A DNA stretch of 6,587 nucleotides. It comes from Marinosulfonomonas sp. (GTDB lineage Bacteria > Pseudomonadota > Alphaproteobacteria > Rhodobacterales > Rhodobacteraceae). The notes beneath the pieces were generated by a model, which worked only from the letters and a program-made list of their open reading frames with translations, was not told the origin of the DNA and did no database searches. Made by a program: the position numbers and the translations under genes. This document shows positions 1 through 6,183 of the stretch, in pieces. The stretch covers positions 8,152 through 14,738 of the forward strand of contig NVTS01000054.1 of NCBI GenBank assembly GCA_002732995.1, written 5' to 3'. Position 1 is the stretch's first letter. Every line of letters starts with the position of its first letter.

Positions 1-608
1 AACTGGGCGGCAAAATCACCATTGGCGAAGGCATCACCATCGTGCAGGACACCTTTGGCAAAGTGTTCAACGAGGGCACGGAATTCCAGCGCGACGGCAG
101 CCAGTTTGACGTGCTGTTCGCCGATGGCGACACCTACCGGATCGGCACAATGCAAGCCGTGGCGATACACACCCCCGGCCACACACCGGCCTGCATGACC
201 CATGTGATGGGCAATGTGGCCTTTGTCGGCGATACGTTGTTCATGCCGGATGGTGGCTCGGCGCGCGCCGATTTCCCCGGTGGGGACGCGGGTGAATTAT
301 ATGATTCCGTGCAAAAGGTTCTGGCCCTGCCGGATGATATGCGCCTGATGATGTGCCATGATTACGGCCCCGGCGGGCGTGGCATCCTGCATGAAACCAC
401 AGTGGCCGCGCAAAAATCCGACAACATCCATTTCGGCGGCGGCACCAGCCGCGCGGATTTCGTCAAACTGCGCGAGGAACGTGATGCAACCTTGGCGATG
501 CCGCGCCTGATTATCCCGTCTTTACAGGTGAATATGCGGGCCGGTGACTTGCCGCCAGTTGATGATGACGGGAATGCCTATTTCAAGGTGCCGATAAATA
601 AACTATGA
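1..608 (+). CDS. ETHE1/Blh-type MBL-fold persulfide dioxygenase (5' truncated)
   Basis: The gene enters from the left edge and is open from base 3; 201 codons are visible, so the GTG at 42 is internal and not the start. It reads as the C-terminal two thirds of a metallo-beta-lactamase-fold protein of the ETHE1/Blh group. These non-haem iron enzymes oxidise glutathione persulfide to sulfite during sulfide detoxification. The usual N-terminal HxHxDH metal motif lies outside the window. The later ligands are visible: the His of HTPGHTPAC (codon 180-182), the Asp of FVGDTLF (codon 231-233), and the His of MCHDYGP (codon 357-359). The IGEGITIVQDTFGKVFN stretch and the HFGGGTSRADFVKLREERD tail are characteristic of the Blh subgroup rather than of glyoxalase II or true beta-lactamases. 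It lies 55 bp upstream of a DUF442 sulfurtransferase, the domain fused to it in Blh proteins. Family is confident; the exact substrate is inferred. Confidence 0.88.
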   Translation, partial: LGGKITIGEGITIVQDTFGKVFNEGTEFQRDGSQFDVLFADGDTYRIGTMQAVAIHTPGHTPACMTHVMGNVAFVGDTLFMPDGGSARADFPGGDAGELYDSVQKVLALPDDMRLMMCHDYGPGGRGILHETTVAAQKSDNIHFGGGTSRADFVKLREERDATLAMPRLIIPSLQVNMRAGDLPPVDDDGNAYFKVPINKL

Positions 609-663
609 AGTTCTGGACCGGTTCGGGGATGACGGGCCGCCATGCGCACAGGGATTGGTGACA

Positions 664-1071
664 ATGGATATCAGGCGTCTTTCGGACGATTTTTCAGTCA
701 GCCCGCAAATCGCGATAGCGGATTTGCAAGCGATCTGGGATTTGGGTTTTCGCACGATGATCTGCAATCGCCCCGATGGCGAAGATTTTGGCCAACCGGA
801 TGTTGCAAAGATCGAGGCCGCCGCCCGTGCAATTGGATTCGAGTTTGCCTTTATTCCCGCCATTTCGGGCAGGGCCGCGATGCCCCACGCCATTGATACG
901 CGCCGCGTGCTGGCCGATTTTCCCAAACCGGTGTTCGCCTATTGCCGCTCCGGCACCCGCTGCACCGTGATCTGGTCACTGATGCAACTGGGAGAAATGG
1001 AAGATGACGACATTCTGGCCGCAACCGCGGCTGCGGGCTATGATATGTCCGGCCTGATCGCCGTCGATTAG
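664..1071 (+). CDS. TIGR01244/DUF442 rhodanese-like sulfurtransferase
   Basis: This small cytoplasmic protein of 135 residues belongs to the DUF442 (Blh N-terminal domain, TIGR01244) family, which has a dual-specificity-phosphatase-like fold but works as a sulfurtransferase. The active loop is FAYCRSGTRC (Cys94 to Cys100), a rhodanese-type C-R-x-G-x-R loop in which Cys94 would carry the persulfide. The N-terminal MDIRRLSDDFSVSPQI and the TMICNRPDGED segment near residues 31-41 are typical of the family. I chose ATG 664 because homologues start close to this motif and AGGG lies about 10 bases upstream; in-frame TTG 655 and GTG 658 are alternatives. It sits between the persulfide dioxygenase and a SulP transporter, 6 bp before the latter, consistent with one operon. 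In many bacteria this domain is fused to the dioxygenase; here it is a separate gene. Confidence 0.88.
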   Translation: MDIRRLSDDFSVSPQIAIADLQAIWDLGFRTMICNRPDGEDFGQPDVAKIEAAARAIGFEFAFIPAISGRAAMPHAIDTRRVLADFPKPVFAYCRSGTRCTVIWSLMQLGEMEDDDILAATAAAGYDMSGLIAVD

Positions 1072-1077
1072 CCCCTG

Positions 1078-2817
1078 ATGAAAAGACTGTCGATCCCAGC
1101 CCCGTTGCGTCGCTACCTACCGATCCTTGAGTGGGGGCATGATTACAGTCGCGACACTCTTAGCAATGATCTGGTGGCAGCGGTGATCGTGATGATCATG
1201 CTGATCCCGCAGTCACTGGCCTATGCGCTGCTGGCCGGATTGCCGCCCGAAATGGGGCTGTATGCGTCGATCCTGCCGTTGATGGCCTATGCGCTGTTTG
1301 GCACCAGCCGCACGCTGGCGGTGGGGCCGGTGGCGGTGGTGTCGCTGATGACGGCGGCGGTGGTTGGCAATATGGCCTTGCAGGGCACGGCTGAATACGC
1401 GGCTGCCGCGATTGTGCTGGCGTTCATGTCGGGGTTGATCCTGCTGGTGACGGGGTTGTTCCGGTTGGGTTTTCTGGCCAATTTCCTGAGCCATCCGGTG
1501 ATATCCGGCTTTATGACGGCGGCGATTTTGCTGATTGGCACCAGTCAGCTCAAACACCTGTTCGGCATTCAGGCACATGGGCATGAGTTGATCACTCTGG
1601 TCACGTCCTTGGCGGGAAACATCGGTAAAACCAGCCTGCTGACGCTGGCCATCGGTCTGTCAACCATCGGGTTTTTATACTGGGCGCGCAAGGGGATGAA
1701 GCCGGCATTGCTGGCGGCGGGCATAGCTCCGAAACTGGCGGGTATTCTGGCCAAAACAGGGCCGGTGATCGTGGTCGCGACCACCACATTTGTCACATGG
1801 GCCTTTAGTTTGGCCGACTATGGCGTCGCTGTGGTTGGCAAATTGCCCAGCGGATTGCCGCCCTTTACGGTGCCCAGTTTCGATGCCGAACTCTGGGGCA
1901 ATCTGTTTGTCGCGGCGCTGCTGATTTCGATCATCGGCTTTGTTGAATCGGTCTCCATCGCCCAAACACTGGCCGCCAGAAAGCACCAGCGCATCATTCC
2001 GGATCAGGAATTGGTCGGGCTGGGGGCAGCCAATATTGCGGCGGCAATATCCGGCGGATACCCTGTAACGGGGGGGATTTCACGTTCGGTGGTGAATTAT
2101 GATTCCGGCGCCCAAACCCCGGCCGCAGGCGCGATGACCGCCGTTGGCATCCTGTTTGCCGCCATGTTTTTAACACCGCTGCTCTACGCGCTGCCCAAAG
2201 CCACCTTGGCGGCGATTATTCTGGTGGCGGTGCTGTCACTGCTGGATTTCTCGATGCTGCGCAAAACATGGATCTATTCCAAACCCGATTTTGTCGCCGT
2301 GGTGGTGACCATTGGGGTGACGCTGGGCTTTGGCGTCAAAACCGGTGTCACGGCGGGGGTTTTGTTGTCGATCCTGCTGCATCTCTACAAAACATCGCGC
2401 CCGCATATGGCCGAAGTGGGCCGTGTTCCAGGGACCGAGCATTTTCGCAATGTGCTGCGCCACTCGGTTGAAACCACCCCCGCCATCCTGACCATCCGCA
2501 TCGACGAGAGCCTGTATTTTGCCAACGCGCGGTTTCTGGAAGACCACATTCTGGACCGCGTAGTGGGCGATGAATGCCTGCGCCACGTGGTGCTGATGTG
2601 CTCGGCCGTAAACGAGATCGACACCAGCGCGCTGGAATCAATCGAGGCAATCATGCACCGGCTAAAAAGCCTCGGAATCAAATTGCACCTGTCCGAAGTA
2701 AAGGGCCCCGTAATGGACCGCCTGATGCGCACCGATTTTCTGGATCGTTTGACCGGCCAAGTGTTCTTGTCCCAGTTTCATGCAGTCGAGCAGTTGAACG
2801 GGCATTGCGCTTCCTAA
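1078..2817 (+). CDS. SulP family inorganic anion transporter with STAS domain
   Basis: This 579-residue inner-membrane protein has the full SulP (SLC26-like) architecture. A multi-span Sulfate_transp domain covers roughly residues 25-435 and a cytoplasmic STAS domain roughly 468-570. The SulP signature is PQSLAYALLAGLPPEMGLYA (44-63), followed by the GTSRTLAVGPVAVVS helix (75-89), FVESVSIAQ (288-296) with the conserved Glu290, and GGYPVTGGISRSVVN (326-340). The STAS part shows LTIRIDESLYFANARFLED and VNEIDTSALESIE, with Asp515-Thr516-Ser517 at the usual phosphorylation or binding loop. Length is normal. No good Shine-Dalgarno precedes ATG 1078, which lies 6 bp after the sulfurtransferase stop, so translational coupling is likely. 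Family members move sulfate, bicarbonate, chloride or other anions. The neighbouring sulfur-oxidation genes suggest sulfite, sulfate or thiosulfate here, but substrate and direction are not readable from the sequence. Confidence 0.93.
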   Translation: MKRLSIPAPLRRYLPILEWGHDYSRDTLSNDLVAAVIVMIMLIPQSLAYALLAGLPPEMGLYASILPLMAYALFGTSRTLAVGPVAVVSLMTAAVVGNMALQGTAEYAAAAIVLAFMSGLILLVTGLFRLGFLANFLSHPVISGFMTAAILLIGTSQLKHLFGIQAHGHELITLVTSLAGNIGKTSLLTLAIGLSTIGFLYWARKGMKPALLAAGIAPKLAGILAKTGPVIVVATTTFVTWAFSLADYGVAVVGKLPSGLPPFTVPSFDAELWGNLFVAALLISIIGFVESVSIAQTLAARKHQRIIPDQELVGLGAANIAAAISGGYPVTGGISRSVVNYDSGAQTPAAGAMTAVGILFAAMFLTPLLYALPKATLAAIILVAVLSLLDFSMLRKTWIYSKPDFVAVVVTIGVTLGFGVKTGVTAGVLLSILLHLYKTSRPHMAEVGRVPGTEHFRNVLRHSVETTPAILTIRIDESLYFANARFLEDHILDRVVGDECLRHVVLMCSAVNEIDTSALESIEAIMHRLKSLGIKLHLSEVKGPVMDRLMRTDFLDRLTGQVFLSQFHAVEQLNGHCAS

Positions 2818-2834
2818 TCCCATCATTGTTCCTA

Positions 2835-2854
2835 AAATATCCGCGCCGCAGGCA
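2835..2854 (+). repeat. 20-bp intergenic element, copy 1
   Basis: AAATATCCGCGCCGCAGGCA lies 17 bp after the SulP stop codon. It matches the copy at 6160-6179 at 18 of 20 positions. The preceding sequences are also alike (TTGTTCCTA here, TTTTTGTCC at copy 2). Both copies follow the stop codon of a + strand membrane-protein gene. I recall this element as frequent in Rhodobacterales intergenic regions, but cannot confirm that here. Its function is unknown; it does not form a convincing intrinsic terminator. Confidence 0.6.
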
Positions 2855-3004
2855 TAGTGGGGGGGGAAGGAATTAAATGAGATTGGGGGAGCAAAATAAG
2901 TTTGACTGGGAGGGGCGGGAAAATTGTTCATGTGTGGGCGGGGCCTTTGTTTGTGGGGGCGGTGAAATTGGCGGGAAATTGGGTGAAAGCGGCGCGAGGA
3001 GCAC
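2855..3004. other. G-rich, C-poor non-coding spacer
   Basis: No credible gene is visible between the SulP stop and the phage remnant. The + strand is strongly biased: bases 2881-3000 contain 55 G and 12 C by my count. Many runs of three to eight G occur, including eight G at 2859-2866 and clusters near 2908-2919 and 2936-2944. Similar short units recur (GGCGGGAAAATTG near 2914 and GGCGGGAAATTGGG near 2970). The spacing of the runs does not meet the usual four-run, short-loop G-quadruplex rule. It may be degenerate DNA at the left edge of the prophage remnant. Confidence 0.5.
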
Positions 3005-3028
3005 TTTAATTTAGATTACGCCCGAAGA

Positions 3029-3235
3029 ATGCCCGCCATAATCCGAGGTGGGACACAATCACCATTCGTGCATGGAAGCGACCACGCGGCTCATGATTTC
3101 AAAGTCGCTGGCTTTGAGCGGGTAACCATCGGGGCTGGCGCTGTTCTGGATGAGGTGCGGGCGATGATACAAACCACCCTTGCCGACCATGAAGAACGCG
3201 TGCAGGTAGATTTGCGGAGGCGGTTGAATGACTGA
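3029..3235 (+). pseudogene. C-terminal remnant of a phage tail tape-measure protein
   Basis: A 68-codon open frame ends in a charged helix-like tail, VLDEVRAMIQTTLADHEERVQVDLRRRLND. In this tail the ADHEERxxxxLRRRLND pattern resembles the C-termini of tape-measure (gpT-like) proteins of P2-like phages in alphaproteobacteria. Its stop overlaps the start of the gpU remnant by 8 bases (ATGACTGA, 3228-3235), the expected gene order for a tape measure followed by gpU. A tape measure is normally many hundreds of residues, so nearly all of the gene is missing. The ATG at 3029 is merely the first in-frame ATG and probably not an original start. The N-terminal 30 residues are not recognisable. The call depends mostly on position and the C-terminal pattern. 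Confidence 0.45.
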
Positions 3236-3506
3236 CGTTATGATGCTTTCGGGGCCATACCCCTTCATGCTAAACACCGCCGCCTATGACGCCAAGCCTT
3301 TGTTGTTGGTGGATGGGCGTGGCTTTGTGCATGGTAACTGGGTGATCAAGCAGATCAGCGAGGATCAATCCGTATTCCATGCCAATGGTGCAGCCCATAA
3401 AACCGGGTTTCCTCTGTCGCTGGAGGAATACGGCCCAGACCAGGGCAGCATGAGTGCTCTATCTGTCGGGCTTTCTGTGGTCTCGACAGTGGCGAGGTTG
3501 CTATGA
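3228..3506 (+). pseudogene. Phage P2 gpU-like tail protein, internally deleted
   Basis: The 92-codon frame begins MTDVMMLSGPYPFMLNTAAYD, the N-terminus typical of GpU-family tail proteins. It then jumps straight to PLLLVDGRGFVHGNWVIKQI and FHANGAAHKTGFPLSLEEYG, the C-terminal half of the same family. About 50-60 residues expected between these blocks are absent (family members are usually about 130-150 residues), with the join near base 3290. The frame is still open, ending in a hydrophobic VGLSVVSTVARLL tail. Its stop overlaps the next start as ATGA (3503-3506). In P2-like phages gpU is part of the tail-completion set between the tape measure and gpX/gpD. Loss of the central part makes function unlikely, although a short protein could still be made. 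Confidence 0.72.
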
Positions 3507-3566
3507 AATACTGCACCAAAGACGGGGATGCACTGGAGGATCCCAACCGTGCGGCTGTGGGATTGA
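3503..3566 (+). pseudogene. Phage tail protein X (gpX) remnant, deleted and frameshifted
   Basis: The sequence starts MKYCTKDGDALE, matching the N-terminus of gpX/LysM-like tail proteins (usual form xYxTKxGDxLDxI). In another frame it ends IPTVRLWD and TGA at 3564-3566, and this xVRLWD ending is typical of alphaproteobacterial gpX. Only about 20 codons remain of a normally 65-75 residue protein. The central LysM-like part is gone and the deletion changed the reading frame near 3538. Read without correction, the first frame runs to a stop at 3572-3574. The next gene (gpD) begins 4 bp after the ancestral stop, so the original layout is still visible. Too short for any gene finder, but both ends are recognisable. 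Confidence 0.62.
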
Positions 3567-3570
3567 GGCC

Positions 3571-4190
3571 ATGACACCGGATTTCAAGGTGCTGGCGGCG
3601 GGCATCGACAGAACCAAACGATCAAGGACAGACTGTTAAGCCTGTCAGTGCATGACGAGGCGGGCGGTAAGCCCGACGCCGTGGAAATCCGCCTGGATGA
3701 TCGGGATGGTGCAATCGAGCTGCCTTTCCCTGGCGCACCTTTGGTTGTCTTCATGGGTTACAAAGAACGCATCCTGTTCCCGATGGGCGCATTCACCGCC
3801 GATGAGGTCAGCATGAAAGGCCCGCCTGCAAGCCTTACCATTCGCGGCAAATACAAATCGGTCAATGCGATCTGGCACGACAACGCCACTGGCAAGAAAG
3901 AAGAGGTCACCGCAGGCGAAGACTCACCCGTATTCAGCATCCGGCACACCCACACCACCAAAGAAGAGGCCGAGAATGCGGCCAAGGCCAAGCTGGATGA
4001 AATGGCGCGGGGAACGGCCACTCTGAGCCTCACAATGGCCGGTGACCCAGGGATCGCCGCCGAGGGCCAAGCGTTACTTTTAGGCTTTCGGATCGGGGTG
4101 GATGGGGTATGGTCGATCAAGTCAGTTAAGCACACGCTCTCGAACAGCGGATTCAAGGCCGAAATCGAGGGTGAGAAACCAAAGGATTAG
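3571..4190 (+). pseudogene. Phage late control gene D (gpD) remnant, frameshifted and internally deleted
   Basis: MTPDFKVLAAGIDRT (3571-3615) is the gpD N-terminus. The next part, TIKDRLLSLSVHDEAGGK, is in a different frame from 3618 onward. A single-base loss near 3616-3617 explains the shift and leaves a stop at 3637-3639 in the first frame. The remaining frame runs to 4190 and contains AIELPFPGAPLVVFMGYKE, FTADEVSMKGPPASLTIRG, then KYKSVNAIWHDN, RHTHTTKEEAENAAKAKLDEMARG and a GVDGVWSIKSVKHTLSNSGF ending. Between LTIRG and KYKSV (about 3846-3852) some 120-130 residues of the usual 330-350 are missing, in frame. gpD forms part of the P2-type baseplate/tail hub. An automated annotation would call 3648-4190 a hypothetical or late-control protein starting at GTG 3648, but the true start is 3571. 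Confidence 0.78.
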
Positions 4191-4236
4191 AGGATGGGAA
4201 ATGGAGCGTCAGTTGAAAATAAAGTACTCCCCAGTC

Positions 4237-4265
4237 TCGAAAAACTTGATCCCGTCCAATAGAAT
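4237..4265 (+). promoter_or_regulatory. Candidate sigma70-type promoter for dusA
   Basis: TCGAAA (4237-4242, four of six matches to TTGACA) is followed after 17 bp by TAGAAT (4260-4265, five of six matches to TATAAT). A start near 4272 would give a leader of about 24 bases before the dusA ATG. The spacing is optimal and the position is suitable, since the upstream genes are a phage remnant. No operator or riboswitch is seen. Such matches can occur by chance. Confidence 0.35.
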
Positions 4266-4295
4266 CTTTCTCCTCTCCCCCCTAAATAGGCCCAC

Positions 4296-5309
4296 ATGAG
4301 CACCGCAAAAGAAACCATAACCGCCGCCCGCCTGTCCGTCGCCCCGATGATGGACTGGACGGACCGCCATTGCCGTTACCTGCACCGGCTGATGTCCTTA
4401 AACGCGTTGCTCTATACCGAAATGGTCACATCGCCCGCCCTTGTGCGCGGCGATGCGCAACGCTTGTTGCGCTTTGATCCCGCTGAACATCCTGTCGCTG
4501 TGCAACTGGGCGGCTCTGACCCGGTTGAACTTGCCGTTGCCACCCGCATCTGCTGTGACGTGGGCTATGACGAGGTGAACCTGAACATCGGCTGCCCCTC
4601 GGATCGGGTGCAGTCGGGCTGCTTTGGTGCGGTGTTGATGGAGCGCCCCGAACTGGTGGCGGATTGCGTGGCGGCGATGATCGATGCCTCAACCGTTCCG
4701 GTCACGGTCAAATGCCGCATCGGGGTGGACGAGCAAGACCCGCAACAAGTGCTGCCCGCGTTCATCGAGACCGTTCACGCGGCAGGTGTCACCCGCTTCA
4801 CCATCCACGCCCGAAAGGCATGGCTGCAAGGGTTAAGCCCCAAGCAAAACCGCGATGTGCCGCCGCTGGATTACGATCTGGTGCTGCAAATCAAGCGTGA
4901 CTTTCCCGACCTGCATATATCGGTGAATGGCGGCATTACCACGCTTGCGCAGGCCCGCGGATTTCTGGATGCGGGGCTGGACGGGGTGATGATTGGCCGT
5001 GCTGCCTACCACACGCCAGATCGAATCCTGCTGGGCGTGGATGCCGAAATATTCGGCAGCTCCGACCGTAAAACCACCCGCCAAGTGGTCGATGAAATGC
5101 GCCCCTATATCGAGCACCACTTGGCCGAGGGTGGCCGTTTGAACCAGATCACCCGCCACATGCTGGGCCTGTTTCACGGCTGCCCCGGCGCACGCGGTTG
5201 GCGGCGCACCCTGTCGGAAGGCGCGCATGTCGACGGGGCGGGGCTGGAAGTGCTGGACGCCGCCCTTGCTTGCGTGCAGGATCAGGCGCAGACAATCGCG
5301 AGCGCATAG
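4296..5309 (+). CDS. dusA: tRNA dihydrouridine synthase A
   Basis: This 337-residue FMN-dependent TIM-barrel enzyme uses NADPH to reduce uridines in the tRNA D-loop (U20 and U20a in the characterised DusA enzymes). FMN-site and family motifs occur in order: LSVAPMMDWTDRHCRYLHRL (13-32), YTEMVTSPAL, VQLGGSDP, NLNIGCPSDRVQSG with catalytic Cys100, VTVKCRIG with Lys139, FTIHARKAWLQGLSPKQNR with His171, SVNGGI (209-214), and MIGRAAYH (232-239). The C-terminal helical tRNA-binding domain contains TRHMLGLFHGCPGARGWRR. The length and the LSPKQNRDVPPL segment identify DusA rather than DusB or DusC. An in-frame TAG at 4287 leaves ATG 4296 as the only reasonable start, with no strong Shine-Dalgarno. 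A TSUP transporter gene follows after 2 bp. A decayed prophage lies directly upstream, and the 5' end of dusA is a known integration target. Confidence 0.96.
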   Translation: MSTAKETITAARLSVAPMMDWTDRHCRYLHRLMSLNALLYTEMVTSPALVRGDAQRLLRFDPAEHPVAVQLGGSDPVELAVATRICCDVGYDEVNLNIGCPSDRVQSGCFGAVLMERPELVADCVAAMIDASTVPVTVKCRIGVDEQDPQQVLPAFIETVHAAGVTRFTIHARKAWLQGLSPKQNRDVPPLDYDLVLQIKRDFPDLHISVNGGITTLAQARGFLDAGLDGVMIGRAAYHTPDRILLGVDAEIFGSSDRKTTRQVVDEMRPYIEHHLAEGGRLNQITRHMLGLFHGCPGARGWRRTLSEGAHVDGAGLEVLDAALACVQDQAQTIASA

Positions 5310-5311
5310 AT

Positions 5312-6136
5312 ATGCCTGAACTGACGATCCTGATACCGATGGTGGCCATGCTGCTGGCCATCGGTGCCTTTGCCGGCGTGATGGCGGGTCTGCTGGGCGT
5401 GGGCGGCGGCATCATCCTTGTGCCCGCCTATTTCTACATCTTCTCGGCGCTTGGCTATGGCGGCGATCAGCTGATGCAGGTCTGCCTTGCCACCTCGCTT
5501 GCCACCATCATTGTTACCTCGCTACGGTCAGTCTCCAGCCACCACAAAAAGGGCGCGGTTGACTGGAAAACCTTACGCGGCTTTGCCCCCGGCATTGTGG
5601 TCGGTGCGGCCATCGGCGTGCTGGTGGCCGCCTCGCTGCGCTCCGTAGCGCTGCAAGGCATATTCGGCGTGCTCGGCATCATTGTCGGCCTCTACCTTGG
5701 CTTTGGCCGCGACACATGGCGGCTGGGCCATGCCATGCCCACGGGCCTGAAACGCGCCATATTCTCGCCAATCCTCGGCTTTATGTCAGTGTTGATGGGC
5801 ATCGGTGGCGGCTCGTTCGGGGTGCCATTGATGAGCCTTTATGCCACCCCGATCCACCGCGCCGTGGCCACCGCCGCAGGGCTGGGCGTTCTGATCGCGG
5901 TGCCTTCGGTGATCGGGTTTCTGCTGATCAACATCCCGATGGCCTCGCGCCCGCCCTACACCTTCGGGGCGGTGAACCTGCCAGCCTTCGCCTTAACCAT
6001 CAGTATGACATTGATAACCGCGCCTTACGGGGTAAAGCTGGCCCATCAGATGGACCCAAAGCCGCTAAAACGGGTGTTTGCCTTCTTCCTGACCCTGGTC
6101 GCCCTGAACATGCTGCGCAAAGCCGCCGGCCTCTGA
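5312..6136 (+). CDS. TSUP family (TauE/SafE) membrane permease
   Basis: This 274-residue, almost wholly hydrophobic inner-membrane protein has the two-repeat layout of the TSUP/TauE/SafE family. Each half begins with a glycine-rich motif: AGLLGVGGGIILVPAY (25-40) and LMGIGGGSFGVPLMS (161-175). SLATIIVTS (62-70) and the RSVSSHHKKGAVDW loop (72-85) are also typical. Members export or import sulfite, sulfoacetate, sulfonates or related anions; the substrate here cannot be assigned. I chose ATG 5312, 2 bp after the dusA stop. The same frame stays open back to 5198 inside dusA, but that stretch is arginine-rich shadow sequence and the protein has normal length from 5312. Close spacing implies co-transcription and translational coupling with dusA. 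It could serve the sulfur genes at 1-2817, but the two groups are separated by the phage remnant. Confidence 0.92.
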   Translation: MPELTILIPMVAMLLAIGAFAGVMAGLLGVGGGIILVPAYFYIFSALGYGGDQLMQVCLATSLATIIVTSLRSVSSHHKKGAVDWKTLRGFAPGIVVGAAIGVLVAASLRSVALQGIFGVLGIIVGLYLGFGRDTWRLGHAMPTGLKRAIFSPILGFMSVLMGIGGGSFGVPLMSLYATPIHRAVATAAGLGVLIAVPSVIGFLLINIPMASRPPYTFGAVNLPAFALTISMTLITAPYGVKLAHQMDPKPLKRVFAFFLTLVALNMLRKAAGL

Positions 6137-6159
6137 CACTTCCAGTTTCTTTTTTGTCC

Positions 6160-6179
6160 AAATATCCCCGCCGGAGGCA
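6160..6179 (+). repeat. 20-bp intergenic element, copy 2
   Basis: AAATATCCCCGCCGGAGGCA lies 23 bp after the TSUP stop codon, preceded by a T-rich stretch (6147-6156). It differs from copy 1 (2835-2854) only at its positions 9 (C here, G there) and 15 (G here, C there). These positions are symmetric about position 12, so the two changes would preserve pairing within a short imperfect palindrome. Role unknown. Confidence 0.6.
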
Positions 6180-6183
6180 ATCA

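Noticed and set aside
603..926. A 107-codon - strand open frame.
   Set aside because: It lies opposite the well-supported sulfurtransferase gene and matches no recognisable family; it is a shadow of that gene.
2900..2975. A possible G-quadruplex in the G-rich spacer.
   Set aside because: No four G-runs of at least three fall within the usual 1-7 base loops; the gap after 2919 is 16 bases and the next is 11.
4626..4640. DusA has Val113 in GAVLM where many homologues have GACLM, at first sight a lost catalytic cysteine.
   Set aside because: The catalytic cysteine of characterised Dus enzymes is the one in the GCPS motif (Cys93 in the Thermus enzyme), equivalent to Cys100 here, which is present. 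The second cysteine is not essential, and other Dus proteins lack it.
5198..5311. A 38-codon N-terminal extension of the TSUP protein inside dusA.
   Set aside because: The extension is an arginine- and glycine-rich shadow of the dusA C-terminus. The protein is normal length with a hydrophobic start from ATG 5312.
6146..6157. A T-rich run after the TSUP stop as an intrinsic terminator.
   Set aside because: No stable hairpin immediately precedes the T-run; the GCCGGC palindrome at 6125-6130 is inside the gene and too short.
2835..6179. Repeated elements as a CRISPR or insertion-sequence boundary.
   Set aside because: Only two copies 3.3 kb apart, with no spacers, no transposase and no terminal inverted repeats or target-site duplications around them.
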